A stretch of 64,000 nt of DNA from Paenibacillus alginolyticus DSM 5050 = NBRC 15375 (GTDB lineage: Bacteria > Bacillota > Bacilli > Paenibacillales > NBRC-103111), in NCBI RefSeq assembly GCF_000422905.1, contig NZ_AUGY01000027.1, forward strand, positions 1-64,000, given 5' to 3'. The notes under the pieces were generated by a model. It worked only from the letters and a program-made list of their open reading frames with translations, was not told where the DNA came from and ran no database searches. The position numbers and the translations under genes were made by a program. Each line of letters opens with the position of its first letter. Position 1 is the stretch's first letter. Shown piece by piece: positions 57,416-64,000 of this stretch.

Positions 57416-57529
57416 CAGATAATTCTAACTATTGTGAATATTTAAATTGGCTACGATAGCATGTTTGTTAAACCTTGAGAATATGATGGGTAATGGAATC
57501 TATCCATCATTCCCGAGGAGGTACTATTT

Positions 57530-57790
57530 ATGGATGTATTAAAAGTTTCAGCAAAATCCAATCCAAACTCCGTAGCAGGTGCATTGGCAGGTGTTTTGCG
57601 TGAGCGTGGAGCTGCTGAGCTCCAAGCTATTGGTGCAGGCGCCTTAAACCAAGCCATCAAAGCAGTAGCTATCGCAAGAGGATTTGTCGCGCCCAGTGGA
57701 GTTGACTTAATTTGTGTACCAGCCTTCACAGACATCGTGATTGACGGGGAAGATCGGACAGCCATTAAACTTATTGTAGAGCCAAGGTAA
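57530..57790 (+). CDS. spoVS: Stage V sporulation protein S
   Basis: SpoVS is a small Alba-like protein of 86 residues affecting spore-coat assembly and septation. The sequence is close to invariant in the family: MDVLKVSAKSNPNSVAGALA, GAGALNQAIKAVAIARGFV and FTDIVIDGEDRTAIKLIVEPR. ATG 57530 follows GAGGAGGT. A small hairpin (ATGATGG/CCATCAT, 57483-57510) precedes the SD. I found no convincing sigma-H promoter. Two terminators follow. Confidence 0.97.
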   Translation: MDVLKVSAKSNPNSVAGALAGVLRERGAAELQAIGAGALNQAIKAVAIARGFVAPSGVDLICVPAFTDIVIDGEDRTAIKLIVEPR

Positions 57791-57815
57791 TAAACCGTAC
57801 TATACTAAATACCGA

Positions 57816-57848
57816 GCCTGTTTACCCAGTAGACAGGTTTTTCACATT
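57816..57848 (+). terminator. Intrinsic terminator after spoVS (first)
   Basis: CCTGTTTAC pairs with GTAGACAGG (one G-U) around CCA, followed by TTTTTCAC. Confidence 0.8.
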
Positions 57849-57855
57849 TCTAACA

Positions 57856-57878
57856 AACCTCTGCTTAGGGGTTTTTGT
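57856..57878 (+). terminator. Second terminator after spoVS
   Basis: AACCTCT pairs with AGGGGTT (one G-U) around GCT, followed by TTTTTGTG. Confidence 0.55.
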
Positions 57879-57913
57879 GTTGTCTAGAAGATGGTGTATA
57901 GGAGGCTGCCAGG

Positions 57914-58855
57914 ATGAGAATAATGGATGGTCACTGCGATGCGCTTACGAAACTGTATGCGAACCCCAAGCTGGATTTCGATAAGGAAGAACAGGAGTTG
58001 GATGTCAGTTATCCAAGGCTTAAACAAGCAGGAGTTAAAGTTCAGTGTTTTGCCATCTACTTATCGGATTCCATTCAGCAGCCAACCTTCGATCATATTT
58101 TACAAATGGTTGATTTATTTCATCGGAAAATTATTCGTCATCCAGGAATGAAATTTATTCAAAATGTAGATGACTGGCGAGCAGTAGAAGCCGGGGAACA
58201 GATTGGCGCTATTCTCACGCTTGAAGGTTTGGATGCTTTAGCAGGAAACATGACGCATTTAAGGATTCTACACCACCTTGGAGTGAGAAGCATTGGTTTG
58301 ACTTGGAACTATGCTAACTGGGCTGCAGATGGAGTTATGGAGCCTCGAAAAGGTGGTTTTACAAGAAAAGGCAAGCTGATGTTAAAAGAATTAGAAACTA
58401 TGGGTATAATAGCAGATGTATCTCATTTATCCGGAGCCGCGTTCTGGGAATTGGTTGAGGTGTATACCAAACCATTCATTGCATCCCATTCGAACGCTCA
58501 AAAGGTATGTCCTCATCCAAGAAATTTATCAGACGATCAAATCAAAGCTATCATCCAGTGTCAAGGACTTATGGGGATTACGTTTGTTCCCTACTTTGTG
58601 GATAGCACTAATTTAGCTGTTCCCATTACGGCACTGTTGAAGCACATTGATCATGTTTGTTCATTAGGTGGGGAAGGGCATATTGGATTTGGTTCGGATT
58701 TTGATGGGATAGAGCAATGGATGAAAGGTTTGAGACATGTCGGTCAATACGGAAATATAATAGAAGCTTTATGTAAAAACTATAGGGAATCACAAGTGGA
58801 GGCATTCCTGTATGGAAATTGGCGGAATTTCATGCTTACCAATCTTCCGAAATGA
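57914..58855 (+). CDS. Membrane-dipeptidase family (M19) zinc peptidase
   Basis: M19 enzymes hydrolyse dipeptides, some acting on D-residues or beta-lactams, with a binuclear zinc site. The metal-binding set is complete: MDGHCDALTK (about 4-13), the bridging glutamate in TLEGLDAL (near 103), DVSHLSGAAFWE and ASHSNAQKVCPHPRNL, and GFGSDFDGIE (near 258). 313 residues, with no signal peptide, so it should be cytoplasmic. ATG 57914 follows AGGAGG. The gene lies between spoVS and korA in related genomes; its natural substrate is unknown. Confidence 0.9.
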   Translation: MRIMDGHCDALTKLYANPKLDFDKEEQELDVSYPRLKQAGVKVQCFAIYLSDSIQQPTFDHILQMVDLFHRKIIRHPGMKFIQNVDDWRAVEAGEQIGAILTLEGLDALAGNMTHLRILHHLGVRSIGLTWNYANWAADGVMEPRKGGFTRKGKLMLKELETMGIIADVSHLSGAAFWELVEVYTKPFIASHSNAQKVCPHPRNLSDDQIKAIIQCQGLMGITFVPYFVDSTNLAVPITALLKHIDHVCSLGGEGHIGFGSDFDGIEQWMKGLRHVGQYGNIIEALCKNYRESQVEAFLYGNWRNFMLTNLPK

Positions 58856-58927
58856 AAGCTATGAATCATTCTAATATTGATATGGATTCGATCTAAAAAC
58901 TCTATGTTTTAGAATCGTTTAAACCCC

Positions 58928-58956
58928 TTGCAATTTGGTCTGTAAAGGCATACAAT
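58928..58956 (+). promoter_or_regulatory. Sigma-A promoter of korAB
   Basis: TTGCAA (58928-58933), a 17-nt spacer and TACAAT (58951-58956). Transcription from about 58963 gives a leader of about 100 nt. Confidence 0.7.
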
Positions 58957-59061
58957 TTTGGATGACAAGTGAAAGAAATTTTTTATAGCTTCATCTTAAA
59001 TTTCTACAAATTAGCTTTATTAGATCTTCATGCAGCTACAATCAAAAGGAGTGGACGTACG

Positions 59062-60810
59062 GTGATTAGTCAGTTATCTTGGAAAATCGGAGGTCAGCAG
59101 GGTGAAGGGGTCGAAAGTACAGACCGCATTTTCTCTACTGCATTGAACCGTCTCGGTTACTATTTGTATGGGTACCGTCATTTCTCTTCACGGATTAAGG
59201 GGGGACATACAAATAACAAGATTCGCATCAGCACTAAACCGATTCGCGCAATTTCAGACGATTTGGACATTTTGGTCGCTTTCGACCAAGAAAGTATCGA
59301 TTTTAATGCACACGAACTTCGCGACAACGGTGTTATCGTTGCAGATGCTAAGTTTAACCCTGTTTTACCTGAAGGAATTAAAGCGCGTTTGTTTCCAGTT
59401 CCAATCACTGCCATTGCAGAGGAACTAGGGACTTCCTTATTTAAGAACATGGCCGCATCAGGTGCATCTTGGGCATTGCTCGGTTTGCCGCTTGACGTGT
59501 TTAATAAAGCTGTTGAAGAAGAATTTGGCCGTAAAGGCGCAGCTGTTGTAGAAAAAAATATTGAAGCTGTTCGTAAAGGTGCAGAATCCGTTCTGGAATT
59601 GGCCGGTGGACCTATTGCTGACTTCCAATTGGAACCAGCTGACGGCAGACAAAAATTGTTCATGATTGGTAACGATGCAATCGCTCTTGGAGCAGTAGCA
59701 GCAGGTTGCCGCTTTATGCCAGCTTACCCAATTACTCCAGCATCTGAAGTTATGGAATATTTACAAAAAGCACTGCCTAAATTGGGTGGAACTGTTATCC
59801 AAACCGAAGATGAAATTGCAGCATGTACAATGGCAATTGGTGCTAACTATGCTGGTGCTCGTGCACTTACAGCATCTGCAGGTCCTGGTCTATCTTTGAT
59901 GATGGAAGCGATTGGCCTCGCTGGTATGACTGAAACGCCTGTTGTTATCGTAGATACACAACGTGGGGGTCCAAGTACGGGTCTTCCGACGAAACAAGAG
60001 CAATCCGATTTGAACGCTATGGTCTACGGTACACACGGTGAAATCCCGAAAATCGTTCTATCCCCAAGCACGATTGAAGAATGCTTCTATGATACGATTG
60101 AAGCTTTCAACCTTGCTGAGAAATATCAAGTTCCAGTTATTTTGATGACGGATTTGCAACTCTCCTTGGGTAAACAATCCGCAGAGATGCTAGATTACAA
60201 CCGCATTGTGATTGACCGCGGAGCGCTTGTAACAGAAGCTCCTGAACAAGAAGCGAATCAATTGTTCAAACGTTATGAGTTTACTGAGAACGGTGTTTCA
60301 CCACGTGTGATTCCTGGCGTGAAGAATGGTATTCATCATGTTACAGGTGTTGAGCATGACCAAACAGGTCGTCCTTCAGAAAGCACTGAAAACCGTCAAC
60401 GTATGATGGATAAGCGTCTTGAGAAATTGAAACACATTCAAGTTACTGATGCCATTAAATTCGATGCACCTCATGAGAATCCAGATCTTTTGATTATCGG
60501 AATGGGTTCCACTGGTGGAACGATCGATGAAGCAAGAAGCCGCGTTGAACTGGAAGGAATTAAGACAAATCACGCAACAGTACGTTTGATTCATCCATTC
60601 CCTGCAGAGCAGCTGAGACCTCTTGTTGAAAAAGCAAAAACAGTAATCGTTGTTGAAAACAACGCAACTGGACAATTAGCCGATCAAATTAAACTGCATG
60701 TTGGTCATGCAGATAAAATTAAAAATGTTCTTAAATACAACGGTAACCCGTTCTTGCCTGCAGAAATTGAACAAAAATGTAAGGAGTTGACTTTAGCATG
60801 GCAACATTAA
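59062..60810 (+). CDS. korA: 2-oxoacid:ferredoxin oxidoreductase, alpha subunit (fused gamma-alpha)
   Basis: With KorB it oxidatively decarboxylates a 2-oxoacid, probably 2-oxoglutarate, to acyl-CoA, reducing ferredoxin. The N-terminal gamma-type domain (about 1-190) has KIGGQQGEGVESTDRIF and SRIKGGHTN. The alpha domain (about 200-440) has GNDAIALGAVAAGCRFMPAYP, and a C-terminal domain starts near 475 (LLIIGMGSTGGTIDEARS). GTG 59062 follows AAAGGAG and gives 582 residues; the open frame reaches back to 58969, almost at the predicted transcription start. Overlaps korB by 13 nt. Confidence 0.92.
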   Translation: MISQLSWKIGGQQGEGVESTDRIFSTALNRLGYYLYGYRHFSSRIKGGHTNNKIRISTKPIRAISDDLDILVAFDQESIDFNAHELRDNGVIVADAKFNPVLPEGIKARLFPVPITAIAEELGTSLFKNMAASGASWALLGLPLDVFNKAVEEEFGRKGAAVVEKNIEAVRKGAESVLELAGGPIADFQLEPADGRQKLFMIGNDAIALGAVAAGCRFMPAYPITPASEVMEYLQKALPKLGGTVIQTEDEIAACTMAIGANYAGARALTASAGPGLSLMMEAIGLAGMTETPVVIVDTQRGGPSTGLPTKQEQSDLNAMVYGTHGEIPKIVLSPSTIEECFYDTIEAFNLAEKYQVPVILMTDLQLSLGKQSAEMLDYNRIVIDRGALVTEAPEQEANQLFKRYEFTENGVSPRVIPGVKNGIHHVTGVEHDQTGRPSESTENRQRMMDKRLEKLKHIQVTDAIKFDAPHENPDLLIIGMGSTGGTIDEARSRVELEGIKTNHATVRLIHPFPAEQLRPLVEKAKTVIVVENNATGQLADQIKLHVGHADKIKNVLKYNGNPFLPAEIEQKCKELTLAWQH

Positions 60811-61664
60811 AAGACTTTCGTAACAATGTAAAGCCTAACTGGTGTCCAGGTTGCGGAGACTTCTCCGTCCAAGCGGCAATTCAGCGTGCAGCAGCTAATG
60901 TTGGTTTAGAGCCTGAGGGCTTAGCAATCGTATCGGGTATCGGCTGTTCCGGTCGTATCTCTGGTTACATCAATGCTTATGGTTTCCACGGTATTCACGG
61001 TAGATCTTTGCCAATCGCACAAGGTGTGAAAATGGCTAACCGCGATTTGACTGTTATCGCTTCAGGCGGTGACGGCGATGGCTTCGCAATCGGTATGGGA
61101 CATACTGTACATGCGATTCGTCGTAACATTGACGTCACGTACATCGTAATGGATAACCAAATCTACGGTTTGACGAAAGGTCAAGCATCCCCACGTAGTG
61201 CGGAAGGTTTCAAAACGAAAAGCGTTCCATCAGGAACAATTGAGTCTGCAATTTCACCATTAGAAGTGGCTATGGCTGCCGGTGCTTCTTTCGTAGCACA
61301 ATCATTCTCCAGTAACTTGAAACAGTTAACGGCTGTTATCGAAGCTGGTTTGAATCACAAAGGTTTCTCTTTGATTAACGTATTTAGCCCATGCGTAACT
61401 TTCAATAAAGTAAACACGTATGACTGGTTCAAAGAGAATATCGTGGATCTGGATGAAATTCCTGAATATGATTACACGAACCGTGTGATGGCAATGACCA
61501 AAATCATGGAAACAAACTCCATGTTGACGGGTATTATCTATCAAAACAAAGAGAAAAAGAGCTACGAAGATTCCATTCCAAGCTTTGCTAAGGAAGGACT
61601 TTCGAAACAAGACCTTAAGCTTTCAGAAGCTGATTTCAGCAAAATGCTTACTGAATTCAAATAA
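60798..61664 (+). CDS. korB: 2-oxoacid:ferredoxin oxidoreductase, beta subunit
   Basis: KorB binds thiamine diphosphate and a [4Fe-4S] cluster. It shows NWCPGCGDFSVQAAIQ (about 14-29), GIGCSGRISGYI, the TPP-Mg motif SGGDGDGFAIGMGH to MDNQIYGLTKGQ (about 92-132) and a fourth cysteine in VFSPCVTFN. 288 residues. ATG 60798 follows AAGGAGTTG and lies inside the korA end, so subunits are coupled. No ferredoxin gene is adjacent. Confidence 0.94.
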   Translation: MATLKDFRNNVKPNWCPGCGDFSVQAAIQRAAANVGLEPEGLAIVSGIGCSGRISGYINAYGFHGIHGRSLPIAQGVKMANRDLTVIASGGDGDGFAIGMGHTVHAIRRNIDVTYIVMDNQIYGLTKGQASPRSAEGFKTKSVPSGTIESAISPLEVAMAAGASFVAQSFSSNLKQLTAVIEAGLNHKGFSLINVFSPCVTFNKVNTYDWFKENIVDLDEIPEYDYTNRVMAMTKIMETNSMLTGIIYQNKEKKSYEDSIPSFAKEGLSKQDLKLSEADFSKMLTEFK

Positions 61665-61677
61665 TAGTTATACATTG

Positions 61678-61712
61678 AAGGCATATGGAGATTTTCCGTA
61701 TGCCTTTTTTGC
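61678..61712 (+). terminator. Intrinsic terminator after korB
   Basis: AAGGCATATGGA pairs with TCCGTATGCCTT (one G-T) around a short loop, followed by TTTTGC. Confidence 0.85.
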
Positions 61713-61759
61713 TGAGCGGCAATACTGTCTACTATCACTAAAGGTAAAGGATGGATACT

Positions 61760-62329
61760 ATGAAAACAGTCCCAGTAGGGGTTTCAGCTAGACATATACA
61801 CCTATCTCCAGCTCATATCGAGGTTTTATTTGGTCAGGGATATGAATTGACGACGTTTAAAGATCTCTCACAACCTGGGCAATTTGCAGCTCAAGAAATG
61901 GTAACGATTGTGGGACCCAAAGGGAAGATCGAGAAAGTACGTATTCTTGGACCTGCACGCCCAAGTACACAAATTGAAATATCGCGAACGGATGCTTTTT
62001 CTTTAGGGATAAACCCGCCGGTTCGTGAATCCGGACACATAGAACACACACCAGGTCTCCGTGTCATTGGTCCAAAAGGCGAGATTGATCTGGAGAAAGG
62101 CGTAATTGTCGCGGCTAGGCATATTCACTTTCATACTTCGGATGCAGAGAAATGGGGCATTCAGGATAAACAGCTTTTGCGTGTCAGAGTGAGTGGAGAA
62201 CGATCTTTGATTTTCGAGAATGTGATTGCTCGTGTATCTGATCACTACGCATTAGACATGCACATTGACACGGATGAGGGGAATGCTGCTGGTGTGAAAA
62301 CTGGCGATTTCGCTGAACTTATAGATTAA
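61760..62329 (+). CDS. pduL: Phosphate propanoyltransferase-like protein (PduL family)
   Basis: PduL is a zinc phosphotransacylase, unrelated to Pta, that swaps CoA and phosphate on acetyl- or propionyl groups. Both beta-barrel repeats carry their histidine motifs: VSARHIHLS (about 9-17) and AARHIHFHTSD (about 118-128). 189 residues from ATG 61760, which is 8 nt after AAAGGA; ATG 61751 would overlap the SD. No microcompartment shell or acyl-CoA dehydrogenase genes are near, so it may serve general acyl-CoA/acyl-phosphate exchange, perhaps with KorAB products (inference). Confidence 0.88.
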   Translation: MKTVPVGVSARHIHLSPAHIEVLFGQGYELTTFKDLSQPGQFAAQEMVTIVGPKGKIEKVRILGPARPSTQIEISRTDAFSLGINPPVRESGHIEHTPGLRVIGPKGEIDLEKGVIVAARHIHFHTSDAEKWGIQDKQLLRVRVSGERSLIFENVIARVSDHYALDMHIDTDEGNAAGVKTGDFAELID

Positions 62330-62368
62330 TTCATGCAAGTAAAATTTCATACATATGCTAATTTCTTT

Positions 62369-62398
62369 TTGTACTATGTAGCCATGTGATGCTATAAT
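62369..62398 (+). promoter_or_regulatory. Sigma-A promoter of miaB
   Basis: TTGTAC (62369-62374), an 18-nt spacer and an extended TGCTATAAT (-10 at 62393-62398). The palindromic repeat cluster is inside the transcribed leader. Confidence 0.7.
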
Positions 62399-62410
62399 AA
62401 AAGTTGCGTC

Positions 62411-62506
62411 AGTTTACTACAGCAAAACTCAGTCGACTTATGCAGAATGTTTTATACGAAAACTCTGCCTATGCTTACGAAGTTAGTTTTGCTAAAGCAA
62501 AACTTT
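62411..62506 (+). repeat. Palindromic repeat cluster in the miaB leader
   Basis: Three units occur: AGTTTACTACAGCAAAACT (62411-62429), GTTTT-ATAC-GAAAAC flanked by GCAGA/TCTGC (about 62443-62468), and the best copy ATGCTTACGAAG plus AGTTTTGC-TAAA-GCAAAACT (62471-62503). The last hairpin is followed within 4 nt by the SD TAGGAGG (62507-62513). Confidence 0.7.
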
Positions 62507-62520
62507 TAGGAGGAAAGAAA

Positions 62521-64000
62521 GTGGCTAACCAAGTGAAATCCGACAAGGATTATTCCCAATATTTTCAGCCTCCTTCACTGACAGATGCAAAGAAGCGCGG
62601 AAAAGAAGAGATCGCCGTACACTATGACTTCACCATTCCTGAGGACATGCAGGAGTTCGGCAAGGATAAATATTATTTGATTCGCACTTACGGATGTCAG
62701 ATGAATGAGCATGATACAGAAGTAATGAAGGGTTTACTCGAGCAAATGGGCTATCAAGCGACTGAGGACAAGTTCCAAGCAGATGTTATTCTGCTCAACA
62801 CATGTGCGATTCGGGAGAATGCAGAAGATAAGGTGTTCGGTGAGCTTGGTCATTTAAAAGCACTGAAAGCCCAGAAACCAGGCCTCGTACTTGGTGTTTG
62901 TGGATGTATGTCGCAGGAAGAAGCAGTCGTGAATCGAATTATGCAAAAGCATGCTTTTGTAGATTTGATATTTGGAACGCACAATATTCATCGACTTCCA
63001 TCCCTTTTGAAGGATGCCTTCTATAACAAGGAAATGGTCGTTGAGGTATGGTCCAAAGAAGGCGATATCGTTGAGAATTTACCGAAAAAACGTGAAGGAA
63101 TCCGTGCTTGGGTGAACATCATGTTTGGCTGCGATAAGTTCTGTACGTACTGTATAGTTCCTTATACGCGGGGTAAAGAGAGAAGTCGCCGACCACAAGA
63201 CGTGCTGGCTGAGGTTAGAGACTTGGCTCGTCAAGGGTTTCAGGAAATTACGCTGCTCGGTCAAAATGTCAATGCCTATGGTAAAGATTTTGAGGATATT
63301 ACCTATTCATTCGCTGATTTGATGGACGATATTCGTAAAATTGACGTACCGCGTATTCGATTTACCACATCACATCCAAGAGATTTTGATGATCGCTTGA
63401 TTGAAGTGCTAGGTAAACGTGGTAATCTTGTAGAGCATATACATCTGCCAGTTCAGTCGGGTAATACCGAGGTTCTGAAAAGAATGAGCAGAAAGTATTC
63501 CAGAGATCATTATTTACAGTTGGCCGGTAAAATTAAAGAAACGATGCCTGATGTCGTTCTGACAACAGATATAATTGTTGGTTTTCCAGGTGAAACGGAT
63601 GAGCAGTTTGATGAAACCATGTCTCTTTATGAGGAAGTAGGCTTCGATTTCGCGTTTACATTTATTTATTCGCCGCGAGAAGGTACGCCTGCTGCCGATA
63701 TGGAAGACAATGTACCGATGGAAGTAAAGAAACAACGACTTTATCGCTTGAATGAGCTAGTAAATAAACACAGTAAAGCGAGCAACGAGAGATTGTTAGG
63801 TCAGACCGTTGAAGTACTTGTTGAAGGCGAAAGCAAGAATAACGCTGATGTACTAGCCGGTCGCACGCGGACGAATAAATTGATCCATTTTACAGGCGAT
63901 AAATCTTTAATTGGTCAAATGGTTGAAGTGGAAGTGACGCATGCACAAACTTGGATTCTGAAGGGTGAGATTGTTCACAAACCCATGAAAATATCCATTT
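62521..64000 (+). CDS. miaB: tRNA-2-methylthio-N6-dimethylallyladenosine synthase (3' end outside window)
   Basis: MiaB methylthiolates i6A37 in tRNAs. A variable N-terminal tail (about 70 residues) precedes the [4Fe-4S] domain ([14 protein letters not shown], near 60, and [16 protein letters not shown]). The radical SAM CxxxCxxC is in [18 protein letters not shown] (about 200-217), and a TRAM domain (about 425-490) is nearly complete at the edge. 493 codons are open, and the usual length is about 510-525, so only the end is missing. GTG 62521 follows TAGGAGGAAA. No stop codon is reached in the window. Confidence 0.95.
   Translation, partial: MANQVKSDKDYSQYFQPPSLTDAKKRGKEEIAVHYDFTIPEDMQEFGKDKYYLIRTYGCQMNEHDTEVMKGLLEQMGYQATEDKFQADVILLNTCAIRENAEDKVFGELGHLKALKAQKPGLVLGVCGCMSQEEAVVNRIMQKHAFVDLIFGTHNIHRLPSLLKDAFYNKEMVVEVWSKEGDIVENLPKKREGIRAWVNIMFGCDKFCTYCIVPYTRGKERSRRPQDVLAEVRDLARQGFQEITLLGQNVNAYGKDFEDITYSFADLMDDIRKIDVPRIRFTTSHPRDFDDRLIEVLGKRGNLVEHIHLPVQSGNTEVLKRMSRKYSRDHYLQLAGKIKETMPDVVLTTDIIVGFPGETDEQFDETMSLYEEVGFDFAFTFIYSPREGTPAADMEDNVPMEVKKQRLYRLNELVNKHSKASNERLLGQTVEVLVEGESKNNADVLAGRTRTNKLIHFTGDKSLIGQMVEVEVTHAQTWILKGEIVHKPMKISI

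Noticed and set aside
57416..57529. Sigma-H promoter before spoVS
   Set aside because: Only partial matches (AGAATAT and GGAAT) with uncertain spacing were found, which is not enough to call.
58969..59061. N-terminal extension of KorA by 31 residues
   Set aside because: It begins about 6 nt after the predicted transcription start, has no SD, and the family begins at the GTG at 59062.

Overview
The window comes from the chromosome of an endospore-forming, low-to-moderate GC member of the Bacillota, most likely Paenibacillus or a close relative. The evidence is gene order. Nearly the whole B. subtilis block from the end of the flagellar operon (after sigD) through rpsB, polC, nusA-infB, pnp, spoVF-dapA, spoIIIE, recA, rny and spoVS to miaB is reproduced on one strand. 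Paenibacillus-type departures are a FapA gene, a short EF-Ts, a short eukaryote/archaeal-type prolyl-tRNA synthetase, nrnA and dut inside the block, and an added rimO. Every supported gene is on the + strand. Many genes start at TTG or GTG behind strong GGAGG-type ribosome binding sites, so several starts were moved to the codon that fits the Shine-Dalgarno (SD) sequence.

Layout: 1-2737 is the tail of the motility region (FapA remnant, small hypothetical, SwrB-like protein, MltG-like stub). 2738-11673 holds rpsB, tsf, pyrH, frr, uppS, cdsA, dxr, rasP and proS: translation, ribosome recycling, undecaprenyl and phospholipid precursors, isoprenoids and intramembrane proteolysis. 11740-16050 is polC. 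16355-24787 is the rimP-nusA-rnpM-rplGB-infB-rbfA-nrnA-truB-ribF translation/RNA operon. 24955-27594 is rpsO and pnp. 27749-35488 holds ylxY, mlpA, dut, the dipicolinate genes spoVFA/B, and asd-dapG-dapA for the lysine/DAP branch that feeds both cell wall and dipicolinate. 35659-42058 holds an RNase J, tepA, ylzJ, spoIIIE and sleB. 42160-48580 is the ymfFHIJK-rodZ group with an extra lipoprotein gene. 48714-54578 is yajQ, rimO, pgsA, cinA, recA and recX. 54965-62329 is rny, ymdB, spoVS, a dipeptidase, korAB and pduL. miaB runs off the right edge.

Regulation that can be read directly includes good sigma-A promoters (for example before rpsB, rimP, rimO, rny, korA and miaB), a close sigma-K match before spoVFA, a close sigma-G match before sleB, a LexA box before recA, structured leaders before rpsB, rimP and rpsO, and many intrinsic terminators.

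No prophage, transposon, CRISPR array, tRNA or rRNA was found. The least explained signal is a family of short palindromic repeats. It occurs as a triple tandem array right after the polC stop codon, and as short clusters whose last hairpin abuts the SD of rasP, tepA and miaB. The other notable anomaly is the left edge, where the N-terminal part of the FapA gene is broken by stops in all frames; this could be real decay or a sequence error.
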